Below are positions 36,698-46,730 of a DNA stretch of 64,000 nucleotides, piece after piece. This DNA is from CAVSWT01 sp963746735 (GTDB taxonomy: Bacteria > Bacteroidota > Ignavibacteria > Ignavibacteriales > Ignavibacteriaceae), in contig CAVVCO010000037.1 in the NCBI GenBank assembly GCA_963746735.1, positions 248,001 through 312,000 of the forward strand. The letters run 5' to 3'. The notes under the pieces are model-generated. The model was not told the origin of the DNA and searched no databases. It saw nothing but the letters and a program-made list of their open reading frames with translations. Positions within the stretch are counted from its first letter, which is position 1, and each line of letters opens with the position of its first letter. The position numbers and the translations under genes are program-made.

Positions 36698-37017
36698 AAA
36701 GAAATAAATTTCATAAACTGAAACAAAATATACAGATTATAAAAAATTAAAAAGTTATAAATCAATTTATTTTCAGTTACTTCTTAAAGATTATATTATC
36801 TAAGTTTAGAATGTCAAAAGGTGATTGTAAAAATTAAAGTTATACTAGATTTGTCAATCATTGATAAACTTAATTTGATATTTGATAATTTTTCACAAGG
36901 CTTTTTAATTTTATCCAGCTTTCAATATGTTTACTGTTTATTTTTTAGCTTTAAAAAATAATTTTTTATAAAAGTTATTTTAGTTACACATATTCCATTT
37001 CACAAATTTACGGTTTA
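36698..37017. other. Intergenic region between the FN3 lipoprotein and kup
   Basis: Divergent 320-bp gap, very AT-rich. I see no confident promoter pair with the local consensus and no ORF or repeat of note. Confidence 0.4.
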
Positions 37018-38833
37018 ATGAAGAAGTCGGATTTTTCAGTAAAAGAAAATATAAAAGCAATGGGATTGGTTTTTGGTGATATCGGCACCAGTCCTATTTA
37101 CACTTTGACAATCATTTTTAGTTTAACCCTGCCAACAGAACGAAACATGTTTGGAATTCTCTCATTAATATTCTGGACAATGGTAATACTAGTTACAGTT
37201 GAATACGCATGGCTGGCAATGACGTTAAGTATGAAGGGGGAAGGCGGAATTATTGTCCTTAAAGAAATTTTGGCAAGCATTGTTAAAAAGGGAAGGAAGT
37301 ATGCTTTTATTACTTTTTTAGGTTATCTCGGTGTTTCCCTTCTTTTTGGCGATGGTGTTATTACACCAGCTATTAGTATACTTTCAGCCGTCGAAGGCTT
37401 AACCTTAATTCCGGGGATTGCTGATATCTCAAGACATACCATAATTTTAATTACTGTTATCATTACGATTATCTTGTTTGCATTTCAATTTAAAGGAACA
37501 GATAAAGTATCCTCGTTCTTTGGACCGATAATGCTGCTATGGTTTCTGGCTCTATTTATTTTTGGAAGCTTGTCGCTTTTTGAAATGCCAAATATTTTGT
37601 TAGCGCTTAATCCATATTATGCAGATAAGATTTTTATTAAATCACGGTCTTGTGGGGTTTTTTGTTTTAAGCGAAGTTATTCTTTGTGCAACAGGAGGCG
37701 AAGCTCTTTATGCTGATATGGGACATATTGGGAGCAAGCCTATCAGGCAGGCCTGGGTTTTTGTGTTTTTTGCTTTAGTAATAAATTATTTTGGACAGGG
37801 TGCTTTCGTCATTCATCACTCAACCAGCAAATCTATTTTATTTGCGATGGTGAGAAATTACTCTTCATTTTTTTATATACCATTTTTGATTCTTACATTG
37901 TTTGCCACAATAATTGCATCACAAGCAATGATTAGTGCGGTGATGTCTTTGGTTTACCAGGGCATTACTACAAGAATTTTACCTTTAATGAAAATTAAAT
38001 ATACATCAACAGAACTGAAATCTCAGATATATATTGGAACTGTAAATTATGGATTACTTATTGCGGTTCTATTAATGATTTTCATTTTCCAGTCTTCTGA
38101 TAATCTGGCAGCAGCATACGGTTTAGCAGTCACTGCAACAATGACGATCAGCGGTATGTTTATGATTTGGATATTTAATGCTCACAAAGATTATACAAAA
38201 ATGTCTGCCGCAATAATTGTTTTTATTGTTGATTTACTTTTTCTAATTGCAGTATTTAATAAAATTCCTTCCGGCGGATTTTGGTCACTTATAATTGCTT
38301 CAATCCCTTTGCTTGTAATTTATATTTGGCATAATGGCAAAAAAGCAGTTAGAAAAATTCTTAGAGATTTAGATTTGGATACATTTTTAACCAGCTACGA
38401 ACAGATTTATGCATTGAATAAAAATATTCAAGGCACTGCACTTTATTTAGTTTCCAATATAGGCAGAGTCCCGGCTTATATTACGCATTGCATCATTAAA
38501 GAAAATATTATTTATGAAAATAATATTTTTATATCTATAAAGATTTTAGATATTCCTTATGGAATAACTCACAAAAAAATAGAAAAGATTGGGACAGGTT
38601 TATCTGCTATTGAAATACATGTCGGATATATGGAATATTTAGTTTTATCCGATATTTTAAAAGAAGAAAATATTTCTGAAAAAGTTATCTTTTACGGTGA
38701 TGAAGAAATTTTGACAAACAAAATTCAATATAAAATATTTTCAGTAATGAAGAGAATATCTCCTCGGTTTGTAAAATTTTATGATTTCCCTTATAATAGG
38801 CTTCATGGTGTTGTAACCAGGTTTGAATTATAA
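37018..38833 (+). CDS. kup: Kup potassium uptake protein, one frameshift
   Basis: Proton-coupled K+ transporter with about 12 transmembrane helices. The N-terminus NIKAMGLVFGDIGTSPIYT is the signature. The first frame ends at 37716, but conserved sequence passes from ALNPYYADK into FLLNHGLVGFFVLSEV and TGGEALYADMGHIGSKPIR of the second frame. One extra T in ttttt near 37635 explains the break. Later helices include YFGQGAFVIHH and VTATMTISGMFM, and the C-terminal cytosolic domain ends with RLHGVVTRFEL. Corrected length is about 605 residues, normal for Kup. It stands alone between two divergently arranged units. Confidence 0.9.
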
Positions 38834-38916
38834 AAATCAATAAATCAATTTATCAAGAATACTATATAAATAATCAAATTTATTGCATACCAGAATTTCC
38901 TTGAATGTTGTTTAAA

Positions 38917-38947
38917 TTGACAATAAACCTATTTTTGGATAACTTTG
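38917..38947 (+). promoter_or_regulatory. Promoter of the nuoA-F operon
   Basis: TTGACA (38917-38922), 17-bp spacer, TAACTTTG (38940-38947). It ends 28 bp before the nuoA ATG. Exact match to the promoter form seen upstream of the thr and lys leaders. Confidence 0.7.
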
Positions 38948-38975
38948 AAACTCAAAAAATGAACATAAAAATCTA

Positions 38976-39344
38976 ATGATTGAGCAATATATTCCTATAT
39001 TTTTAGTGATTGCAGTTGCAGCCGTGTTTGCAATCGGGACAGTTTTTTCATCAGGAATTTTCGGTCCGCAAAGGCCAAATTCAGAAAAAGAATCTACTTA
39101 TGAAAGCGGTATGAAACCGGTTGGTTCAACGGATGAAAGAGTCTCGGTCAAATACTATTTGGTTGCAATGCTGTTTATAATTTTTGATATTGAAGTAATT
39201 TTTGTTTATCCCTGGGCGGTTCAATTTAAAAAAATGTTTGCGCAATTAGGGACGCCCGTATTTTTCTCGATGCTTATATTTTTGATTGTACTTGAATTAG
39301 GATATTTGTATGTGTATAAGAAAGGCGGATTCAAATGGGACTAG
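38976..39344 (+). CDS. nuoA: NADH-quinone oxidoreductase subunit A
   Basis: Membrane subunit of complex I, 122 residues with three transmembrane helices (about 6-26, 63-82 and 91-112). The conserved YESGMKPVGSTDERVSVKYYLVAMLFIIFDIEVIF contains the loop Glu/Cys-equivalent region and the FDIEVIF motif. It begins the operon and overlaps nuoB by 10 bp. Confidence 0.95.
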   Translation: MIEQYIPIFLVIAVAAVFAIGTVFSSGIFGPQRPNSEKESTYESGMKPVGSTDERVSVKYYLVAMLFIIFDIEVIFVYPWAVQFKKMFAQLGTPVFFSMLIFLIVLELGYLYVYKKGGFKWD

Positions 39345-39856
39345 AAGCTAAATTAAATAAAGAAGGATTTTTAACATCAACTGTTGATGCGATGGTAGCA
39401 TGGGCAAGAGAAAATTCTGTGTGGCCTATGCCGATGGGAATTTCATGCTGTGCTATTGAAATGATGGCTGTCGGCGGACCTAAATATGATATCGCACGTT
39501 TTGGGTCTGAAGTTATGAGATTTACGCCACGCCAATGCGATTTAATGATTGTTGCCGGAACTGTTACTTTTAAAATGTCTCACGTAGTCAGAAAAATTTA
39601 TGATCAAATGCCTGATCCGAAATGGGTAATCGCTATGGGCGCCTGCACTTCTTCAGGAGGAATGTACAGATCATATCCGGTTGTGCAGGGTATTGATCAA
39701 TTTTTACCGGTCGATATTTATCTTGCCGGATGTCCGCCGCGTCCTGACAACTTATTGAATGCACTTCTTCAAATTCAGGAAAAGATTAAAAGAACCAAAG
39801 CTCGAGATTTCCAGGATAGAAAACTTCCTGAACTTTCAGTCATTCAAAATAACTAA
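39335..39856 (+). CDS. nuoB: NADH-quinone oxidoreductase subunit B
   Basis: Peripheral subunit holding cluster N2. The 173-residue protein has the tandem cysteines MGISCCAIEM (Cys38-39), then MGACTSSGGMYRSY and GCPPRPDNLL for the other two ligands. These four cysteines are intact. The start overlaps nuoA. Confidence 0.97.
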   Translation: MGLEAKLNKEGFLTSTVDAMVAWARENSVWPMPMGISCCAIEMMAVGGPKYDIARFGSEVMRFTPRQCDLMIVAGTVTFKMSHVVRKIYDQMPDPKWVIAMGACTSSGGMYRSYPVVQGIDQFLPVDIYLAGCPPRPDNLLNALLQIQEKIKRTKARDFQDRKLPELSVIQNN

Positions 39857-39873
39857 AACTAAAAATTGTAAAC

Positions 39874-40362
39874 ATGGATATTAAAGAATTAATCAGTAAT
39901 AAATTGAAGGAAAAATTTCCTGAAATTAATTTTGAAGTTGTTGAATATAAAGGTGAATTGACTTATTCTTTCGATAAGAAATTTATAGTTGCTGTTTGTG
40001 ATTTTTTAAAGAAAGATTCAGAACTTCAATTTGTATTTTGTGAAGATATAACTGCGGTTGATTGGGCAAAAAGGAAAAATAGATTCACAGTTGTGTATCA
40101 CATTTTTTCACTGAAGAATAAATTTAGATTATGTCTTAAAGCTAATGTGGATGAAGAAGACTGCAAAATTGATACAGTAACTTCAGTCTGGAAAACAGCT
40201 AACTGGCATGAAAGAGAAACTTTTGATATGTACGGTATTACATTTAATAATCATCCTGATTTAAGAAGAATGTATATGCCTGAAGATTTTGAATATCACC
40301 CTTTAAGAAAAGATTTTCCTTTGATGGGAATTCCGGGTTCATTATCACTTCCAAAGAAATAG
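39874..40362 (+). CDS. nuoC: NADH-quinone oxidoreductase subunit C
   Basis: The 162-residue peripheral-arm subunit of complex I (30-kDa type). Key segments are WHERETFDMYGITFNNHPDLRRMYMPEDFEYHPLRKDFP, read here in two parts: the ERE-DM motif and the HPLRKDFP end. It is a separate polypeptide and not fused to nuoD. Spacing to nuoB and nuoD is 17-19 bp. Confidence 0.95.
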   Translation: MDIKELISNKLKEKFPEINFEVVEYKGELTYSFDKKFIVAVCDFLKKDSELQFVFCEDITAVDWAKRKNRFTVVYHIFSLKNKFRLCLKANVDEEDCKIDTVTSVWKTANWHERETFDMYGITFNNHPDLRRMYMPEDFEYHPLRKDFPLMGIPGSLSLPKK

Positions 40363-40381
40363 AATTTAGAAATAGAGTATT

Positions 40382-41635
40382 ATGGAAAAATTGACAAAAG
40401 ATGAAGTTCACCCAAAAATAATTGAAGCCTTATTAGGTGCGGATAGTGAGATCACGGTTGAAGATGCATTAGAAAATGAAATGATTTTGAATATGGGCCC
40501 GCAGCATCCTGCTACTCATGGCGTGCTTAGAGTGTTATTAAGACTCGATGGTGAAACTGTTATAGCAAGCGTTCCCGAACTCGGTTATCTTCACAGAGGT
40601 TATGAAAAACTTGCCGAGAATATGACTTATTATGAATTCATTCCTCACACCGACCGTCTAGATTATCTTTCTCCTTTATCAAATAATGTTGCCTATGTTT
40701 TAGCAGTTGAAAAGTTAGCTGGAATAGAAGCCCCGCCGCGAGCACAGTATATCAGGATGATCATTCATGAGCTATCACGTGTTGCTTCACATCTTATTGC
40801 AATCGGTGCTCTCGCTATGGATGTTGGCGCTCTAACTGTGTTTTTATGGACGCTTAGAGAAAGAGAAAAAATATTAAACATTTGGGATATTCTTTGCGGC
40901 GCAAGATTCACAACCAGCTACACTCGTATAGGCGGAGTAGCAAATGACATTCCTCCAGAAGCCATGTCGGAATTAAAATGGTTTGTAGACCAGTTTGATG
41001 ATAACCTAACCGAATGTGAAGCACTTCTAAATAAAAATAGAATTTTTGTTGAACGTCTAGAGAATGTTGGTGTAATAAATAAAGAAGATGCAATTGACAT
41101 GGGATTAACCGGCCCTAGTCTAAGAGGCAGTGGCGTTGAACATGATTTAAGAAGGTCAGATCCTTATTTGTTTTATAATGATATGGATTTTAAAATCCCG
41201 GTTTACACTGAAGGTGATTGTTTAGCAAGATATTTTGTTCGAGTTGATGAAGCAAGAGAAAGTATTAAAATTGTTAAGCAGGTTTTAAGTAAAATGCAGC
41301 CGGGCGAAGTTATTTTAAATCAGCCTAAAAAAGTCCTTCCGCATAAAACAGAAATTTATTCAAAGATGGAAGAGCTTATTCATGATTTTATGATAGTAAA
41401 TTTTGGAATTAATCCTCCTGTTGGTGAAATTTATCATGCGGTTGAAAATCCGAAAGGAGAGCTTGGATTTTACCTAGTGAGTAATGGTGATGGCCACCCC
41501 TGGAAATGTAAAATCCGCAGTCCCAGTTTTGTTAATCTTCAATCTTTGCCGCACATGATAAAAGGACAAATGGTTTCAGATGTTGTTGCTATTATTGGAA
41601 GCATTGACCCGATTATGGGCGAAGCGGACAAGTAG
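40382..41635 (+). CDS. nuoD: NADH-quinone oxidoreductase subunit D
   Basis: 49-kDa subunit forming the quinone site with nuoB; 417 residues. It begins with a charged 30-residue stretch and then NMGPQHPATHGVLRV, the near-invariant motif around the quinone cavity. Next come LGYLHRGYEKLAE, DRLDYLSP and, near the C-terminus, VVAIIGSIDPIMGEADK. Length is normal. Confidence 0.96.
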   Translation: MEKLTKDEVHPKIIEALLGADSEITVEDALENEMILNMGPQHPATHGVLRVLLRLDGETVIASVPELGYLHRGYEKLAENMTYYEFIPHTDRLDYLSPLSNNVAYVLAVEKLAGIEAPPRAQYIRMIIHELSRVASHLIAIGALAMDVGALTVFLWTLREREKILNIWDILCGARFTTSYTRIGGVANDIPPEAMSELKWFVDQFDDNLTECEALLNKNRIFVERLENVGVINKEDAIDMGLTGPSLRGSGVEHDLRRSDPYLFYNDMDFKIPVYTEGDCLARYFVRVDEARESIKIVKQVLSKMQPGEVILNQPKKVLPHKTEIYSKMEELIHDFMIVNFGINPPVGEIYHAVENPKGELGFYLVSNGDGHPWKCKIRSPSFVNLQSLPHMIKGQMVSDVVAIIGSIDPIMGEADK

Positions 41636-41667
41636 AGTCAAAAAACATAAGTCAAAATTCAAAAATG

Positions 41668-41690
41668 TCACACTGAGCTAGTCGAAGTGT
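41668..41690. repeat. GTCGAAG-type hairpin repeat
   Basis: CACACT-gagctagtcga-AGTGTG. Same family as the 19778 repeat but with different arms, still complementary. It occupies the 90-bp gap between nuoD and nuoE. Confidence 0.5.
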
Positions 41691-41727
41691 GAATTAGTTT
41701 TAATCTAAAATAAATTTTCAAGTAACA

Positions 41728-42210
41728 ATGGATTTTAAATTTTCAGAAGAAAATCAAAAAAAAGTAGAACAGATATTAAATAAATATCCTGTTAAAAAAC
41801 CTGCAGTTATGCCTTTACTCTGGCTTGCACAAGAACAGAACGGGTGGATTTCCGGTGAAGTGATGAGCGAAGTTGCGAATATTCTTGAAATGACTAAAGA
41901 GGAAGTTTTAGGAATTGTAACTTTTTATACCATGTATTTCCAAAAGCCGATGGGAAAGAATCATATTCAAGTTTGCACCAACGTATCTTGTATGCTTAGA
42001 GGCGGATATGAAATTTTTGATAAAGTTAAAGAAAAACTTGGTATAAATAACATGGAAGTTACCAAAGACCAGCAATTCTCTTTAGAGGAAGTTGAATGTA
42101 TGGGCTCATGCGGAACAGCTCCCATGATTGCAGTTAATGAAGACTATTTTGAAAATCTCACCATGGAAAAAGTAGATAGCATTTTAGAATCACTAAAGAA
42201 TAAAAATTAA
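41728..42210 (+). CDS. nuoE: NADH-quinone oxidoreductase subunit E
   Basis: 24-kDa subunit with a [2Fe-2S] cluster; 160 residues. Thioredoxin-like fold with the four ligands in QVCTNVSCMLRGG and EVECMGSCGTAPM. It overlaps nuoF by one base (ATGGA within TAATGG). Confidence 0.95.
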   Translation: MDFKFSEENQKKVEQILNKYPVKKPAVMPLLWLAQEQNGWISGEVMSEVANILEMTKEEVLGIVTFYTMYFQKPMGKNHIQVCTNVSCMLRGGYEIFDKVKEKLGINNMEVTKDQQFSLEEVECMGSCGTAPMIAVNEDYFENLTMEKVDSILESLKNKN

Positions 42211-43534
42211 TGGAAAAGATTGTTCTTCCCGATATAAAAGACCTTCATTTAATCAATGTTTATGAAGAAAACGGCGGATACACAGCTATAAAAAAAGCAT
42301 TGGGAATGTCGACCGATGATATAATTGACCAAGTAAAGAAATCTGGATTAAGAGGCAGAGGTGGAGCAGCATTCTCAGCTGGCTTAAAATGGAGTTTCAT
42401 GCCGAAGAAAACCGATAAGCCCAAATATCTTTGTGTTAATGGCGATGAAAGCGAACCTGGTTCTTTTAAAGACAGACAGATTTTTGAATACAATCCTCAT
42501 CAAATGATTGAAGGTATTTTAATTACATGCTATGCAATCGGTGCTAAGACAGCATACTTATATATTCGCGGTGAATATCATAAATGGGTTAAGTTAGCAG
42601 AAAAAGCTTTAGCAGATGCTTATGAAAATGGATATGTCGGTGAGAAGATGAAAGAGAAATACGGAACTGAATTTTCATTGTGATATTTATATTCATAAAG
42701 GTGCCGGTGCTTATATCTGCGGCGAAGAATCTTCTTTAATGAATTCAATTGAAGGTAAAAGAGGTTATCCAAGAGTAAAGCCGCCTTTTCCTGCACAGAA
42801 TGGCTTATGGGGTAATCCAACAACAATTAATAATGTGGAAACATTAACAAACGTTCCGGCAATTATAAATAAAGGCTGGGAATGGTTCTCACAAATCGGT
42901 GAGCCAAAACATCCGGGAACAATTCTTTTCGGAGTTAGCGGACATGTAAATAAACCTGGTGTATTTGAATTACCTTCGGGCACATTGCTTACCGATATAA
43001 TTTATAATTACGCAGGTGGAGTTCCGAATAATAAAAAAATTCTTTGTGTTATTCCCGGTGGTTCTTCAATGCCTCCATTAAGAGGAGACCAGCTTGAAGG
43101 CGTAAAGATGGACGCTGAATCTTTGAAAGCAGCGGGTTCTTCGATTGGTACCGGTGGAATAATGGTTATGGATGAAGACACTGATTTAGTAAAAGTTTTA
43201 GCTCGCATTGCTAAATTTTATTATCACGAAAGCTGTGGCCAGTGCACTCCTTGCCGTGAAGGAACCGGCTGGATGTTAAAAATATCTAAATAGAATTTTA
43301 GCAGGTAACGGCTCAACTCATGATTTAGATTTATTGATTACTGTCGCAAGTAATATTGAAGGAAATACGATTTGCGCGCTTGGTGAAGCTGCGGCATGGC
43401 CGGTTAGATTTATGGTTACAAGATTCAGAGATTATTTTGAAAAACGAGTCAGTCAGCAGGTTGATTTGCCTGTAATTAATAAAGTCCATTCCATGAGGCA
43501 TACTTTTAACCCTCTTGCTGAAGTAAAAAATTAA
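42210..43534 (+). CDS. nuoF: NADH-quinone oxidoreductase subunit F, two frameshifts
   Basis: 51-kDa subunit that binds NADH and FMN. Three pieces join into one protein of about 440 residues. The first has the FMN/NADH motif SGLRGRGGAAFSAGLKW and CVNGDESEPGSFKDR. An extra T near 42673 breaks the frame just before CDIYIHKGAGAYICGEES. The second contains PPFPAQNGLWGNPTTINNVETL and the iron-sulfur ESCGQCTPCREGT, and breaks at an extra T near 43290 (KISK-RILAGNGS). The third carries the last cluster ligand in NTICALGEAAAWP and a stop at 43534. Conserved residues are intact across all pieces, so the shifts are very probably errors. Confidence 0.93.
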
Positions 43535-43569
43535 TAAAAAAATCCTCTTAAAATTAAGAGGATTTTTTG
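43535..43569 (+). terminator. Terminator between nuoF and ferritin (bidirectional)
   Basis: AAATCCTCTTAA and its complement with the A-rich and T-rich flanks (aaaaaaatcctc...gaggattttttg), immediately after the nuoF stop. It can end both the nuo transcript and the ferritin transcript coming from the other side. No nuoG follows. Confidence 0.75.
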
Positions 43570-43587
43570 TTTTAAATATACTTAAAA

Positions 43588-44100
43588 TTATTTTTTACCT
43601 TTCTTCGCAAATCTTGCTCTCATCCCCATTTCTCTATCTAACAAAAATAATCCGTTTTTATTATCGCCGACTAACTTCATTCTTTCTAATAATTTTATTG
43701 ATGTAGCTTCTTCTTCAACCTGTTCACTAACAAACCACTGCAAAAAATTATTTGTTGCATAATCTTTTTCTGTCATCGAAATTTCAACTAATTCATCAAT
43801 TGATTGAGTAACTTTTTGTTCCTGCTTTAGCATATCTTGAAAAACTTCCAGCGGTGTTTTCCAGGTTAATTTTGGTACATCAATCTTTTGGAGCGTTACT
43901 TTTCCGTTTACTTGATGAATGTAATCAAAAATTTTCATGGCGTGGCTTGTTTCCTCTTGCGATTGTAATCTCATCCAGCTTGCAAATCCTGATAAATTTT
44001 CTGCTTCAAAATAAGCCGCCATTGCTAAATAAGCATAAGAAGAATAAAGTTCTTCATTTAATTGTTTGTTCAAAGCTTTTAACATTTTTTCTTTAACCAT
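43588..44100 (-). CDS. Non-haem ferritin
   Basis: Iron-storage ferritin, 170 residues, forming a 24-mer that oxidises Fe(II). The diiron ligands are at the positions of E. coli FtnA: Glu17 in NEELYSS, Glu50 and His53 in QSQEETSHAMK, and Glu residues of VEEEATSIKL. The heme-binding Met of bacterioferritin is not evident. Its ATG is preceded by a promoter at 44156-44186, and the coding strand opposes the helicase gene. Confidence 0.94.
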   Translation of the reverse strand: MVKEKMLKALNKQLNEELYSSYAYLAMAAYFEAENLSGFASWMRLQSQEETSHAMKIFDYIHQVNGKVTLQKIDVPKLTWKTPLEVFQDMLKQEQKVTQSIDELVEISMTEKDYATNNFLQWFVSEQVEEEATSIKLLERMKLVGDNKNGLFLLDREMGMRARFAKKGKK

Positions 44101-44155
44101 AGCACACCTTCGTATGAAATTATTGGATAGTTTTATTAATTGGATTAATTGGCTT

Positions 44156-44186
44156 CAAATGTAGCTAATTGTTTGCTTTGCTTCAA
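44156..44186 (-). promoter_or_regulatory. Promoter of the ferritin gene
   Basis: On the minus strand, TTGAAG (44186-44181), a 17-bp spacer and TACATTTG (44163-44156). The ATG is about 56 bp downstream of the -7 box. No Fur-like inverted repeat was noticed. Confidence 0.5.
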
Positions 44187-44330
44187 TGATTTATGCAATA
44201 TTTCAAATAAATTTTTCATTTCGGCACATTTTAATCTATTTTTTCCCAAGTATATTTCAATACAACCATATTAATAGGAAAAGTGTTGGCATCACAATTT
44301 TCTAGCCTTTTAATTCGATTCATAATTCAG

Positions 44331-44338
44331 TATATTTG
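44331..44338 (+). promoter_or_regulatory. Possible -7 box of the helicase gene
   Basis: TATATTTG 49 bp before the ATG, matching TAnnTTTG. The -33 position is only TTTTAA, so this is weaker than the other promoters. Confidence 0.35.
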
Positions 44339-44387
44339 CCCACTAAAAATAGAATATTAATCACATATTAATTCAATAAAATAACCT

Positions 44388-46568
44388 ATGCTAAGTTTAA
44401 AAAATCTAAATAACGAACAAAAAAATGCAGTAGAGTACATAGACGGCCCTTCAATGGTCGTTGCTGGTGCAGGTTCTGGTAAAACAAAGGTTTTAACTTA
44501 TAAAGTTGCTTATTTGCTTGAAAACGGTTATGAGCCGGATAGTATTTTGGCTTTAACTTTTACAAATAAAGCCGCTAATGAAATGAAAGAAAGAATCGTT
44601 GAATTAGTTGGAACAAAAGCTAATTCTATCTGGATGGGAACTTTTCATTCAATTTTTGCTAGAATTTTAAGAACGGAAGCCTCAAGCATTAATTATAAAA
44701 CTAACTTTTCAATTTATGATGCCGAGGATTCTCTTTCCATGGTTTCAAATATTCTATCTGAATTTAATATTGAGCTAGAAGGAGTAACTGCTAATTCAAT
44801 TAGACATAGAATAAGTTTTTTAAAAAACCACATGATAATGCCGCCTGAATTTAAACAGCATCATATCAATAATTTTATTGATGAAAAAATTTCTGAAGTT
44901 TATGTTGAATACCAAAAAAGATTAGTTGTAAATAATTCAATGGATTTTGATGATTTGCTATTAAATCCAATCAAGCTTTTTAATGAGAATCCAAAAGTAC
45001 ATCAAAAATATCAAAAGAGATTTCAGTATTTATTGGTTGATGAATTCCAGGATACAAATAAAGCTCAATATGAATTATTAAAAATGCTGGTTAATAAAAA
45101 AGGGAATATTGTAGTAGTCGGTGATGATGCACAAAGTATTTACAGCTGGAGAGGTGCAAATATTGCTAACATGCTCGATTTCGAAAAAGATTTTCCAAAA
45201 CATAAATTATTCAAACTTGAGCAAAATTACCGCTCAACAAAAGTTATTTTACAAGCTGCTGATTCTGTTATAAAGAATAATAAAGAGCAAATAGTAAAAA
45301 CTCTTTGGACAGAAAACAATGACGGTGAACTTCTTACATTAGTAAAATGTTCTGATGAAAAAGATGAAGCGGCACAAATTGCAAAGTATATTAAGAAAGA
45401 AATTACTAAAAAGAAAATTTCATTAAAAGATTTTGCAATACTCTATAGGACAAATGCTCAATCCCGCGCTCTTGAAGATGCTTTTAGAAGAGAAAAAATG
45501 CCTTATAGAATTATCGGAGGAGTTGAATTTTATAAACGAAAAGAAGTGAAAGATATTGTTGCTTATTTAAGAGTTATTGCAAATCAAAATGACGAAGAAA
45601 GTTTACTGCGGATTATGAACTTTCCTCAAAGAGGAATTGGCAGCACAACAGTAACAAGGATGATTGCCTTTGCACGTAAACTAAATCTCACTCTATTCGA
45701 TACAATGACTCGAGTGTTTGAGGTAATTGATATTAAAGAAAGAATTCAAAAGAATGTTAAAGGTTTCAAAGTTTTATTGGATAAATATATTGGTTTGAAA
45801 GATAAGCTTTCGGTTGGTGAATTATCGCGTGCGTTGGTTGATGAATTAGGTATTCTTCGAATGTTTAAACAAGAAAATACTCCCGAATCATTACAAAGAT
45901 TGGAAAATATTAATGAACTTCTTTCAGCATTAAGCGAATTTTCAAATTCAAATAAGAATGCAAAACTTGAGCAATATCTTGAAGAGGTTTCATTAATTTC
46001 TGACATAGATCTTTATAAAGAAGGAAGCAATGTTGTTACATTATTAACAATTCACGCTTCAAAAGGATTAGAGTTTCCTATAGTTTTTATATCAGGTTGT
46101 GAAGAAGATATATTTCCTCTTTCAAATAAATTCAGCAGCGATGCTACCATAGAAGAGGAGAGAAGATTATTTTATGTCGCTGTAACACGCGCTCGAGAAA
46201 AAGTATATTTGTCTCATGCACGTTCAAGATACCGTTTCGGTGAAGTTGCTTATCAAAGCCGTTCAAGATTTATTGATGAATTAGATGAAAAAACTTATTC
46301 AGAAATAAACGGCAGCATCGGAAGAAAATCTAATCGTAAAACTAAAAAAGAACAGTACTACGAATATTTCGAAAAGGTTGAGTACGAAGATTTCAACCAG
46401 GACAATAAATCTCTTCGTCCGGGCAGCAGGGTAATGCATGATAAATTTGGGTTAGGAAAAGTTACGATGGTAACCGGTGCCGGCGAAATGCAGAAAGCTA
46501 CAGTTGTGTTTGAAGGTAATAATGTTAAACAGTTGATGCTTAAATTTGCAAAGCTAAAAGTTCTATAA
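44388..46568 (+). CDS. UvrD/PcrA-type 3'-5' DNA helicase
   Basis: Superfamily 1A helicase of 726 residues used in mismatch or nucleotide-excision repair and in removing proteins from DNA. Q motif NLNNEQKNAVEY; Walker A AGAGSGKT (26-33); motif Ia ALTFTNKAANEMKERI; motif II LVDEFQDTN; motif III VVGDDAQSIYSWRGAN; motif IV LEQNYRSTKVIL; motif V LLTIHASKGLEFPIVFISGCEE and motif VI EERRLFYVAVTRAREKVYLSHA. The C-terminal KVTMVTGAGEMQKATVVFE is the PcrA-type Tudor-like tail. UvrD and PcrA are not separable here. Confidence 0.94.
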   Translation: MLSLKNLNNEQKNAVEYIDGPSMVVAGAGSGKTKVLTYKVAYLLENGYEPDSILALTFTNKAANEMKERIVELVGTKANSIWMGTFHSIFARILRTEASSINYKTNFSIYDAEDSLSMVSNILSEFNIELEGVTANSIRHRISFLKNHMIMPPEFKQHHINNFIDEKISEVYVEYQKRLVVNNSMDFDDLLLNPIKLFNENPKVHQKYQKRFQYLLVDEFQDTNKAQYELLKMLVNKKGNIVVVGDDAQSIYSWRGANIANMLDFEKDFPKHKLFKLEQNYRSTKVILQAADSVIKNNKEQIVKTLWTENNDGELLTLVKCSDEKDEAAQIAKYIKKEITKKKISLKDFAILYRTNAQSRALEDAFRREKMPYRIIGGVEFYKRKEVKDIVAYLRVIANQNDEESLLRIMNFPQRGIGSTTVTRMIAFARKLNLTLFDTMTRVFEVIDIKERIQKNVKGFKVLLDKYIGLKDKLSVGELSRALVDELGILRMFKQENTPESLQRLENINELLSALSEFSNSNKNAKLEQYLEEVSLISDIDLYKEGSNVVTLLTIHASKGLEFPIVFISGCEEDIFPLSNKFSSDATIEEERRLFYVAVTRAREKVYLSHARSRYRFGEVAYQSRSRFIDELDEKTYSEINGSIGRKSNRKTKKEQYYEYFEKVEYEDFNQDNKSLRPGSRVMHDKFGLGKVTMVTGAGEMQKATVVFEGNNVKQLMLKFAKLKVL

Positions 46569-46581
46569 TTTTAATGCTGAA

Positions 46582-46612
46582 CAAACCCAATTTCTTTAAG
46601 AAATTGGGTTTG
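46582..46612 (+). terminator. Hairpin repeat, probable terminator of the helicase gene
   Basis: CAAACCCAATTTCTT-T-AAGAAATTGGGTTTG, a nearly perfect palindrome just after the stop codon, followed by tctaagtt rather than a strong T-tract. It is a sibling of 6745-6773, with A:T pairs replacing G:C at one position in both arms. Confidence 0.6.
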
Positions 46613-46730
46613 TCTAAGTTAGGTTTGTGTATGTCATGTTCTTAATTTTTAATTTGAAAATGCGTTCCTAAAAAAATAAATTAAATCTATCTATTGAGAA
46701 TAGATGTAAAAAGTAACCAGGAGTAATAAC

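Noticed and set aside
37098..37280. Minus-strand ORF within kup
   Set aside because: Shadow of a conserved gene on the other strand.
40908..41100. Two overlapping 60-codon minus ORFs in nuoD
   Set aside because: Shadows of nuoD; no ribosome binding site.
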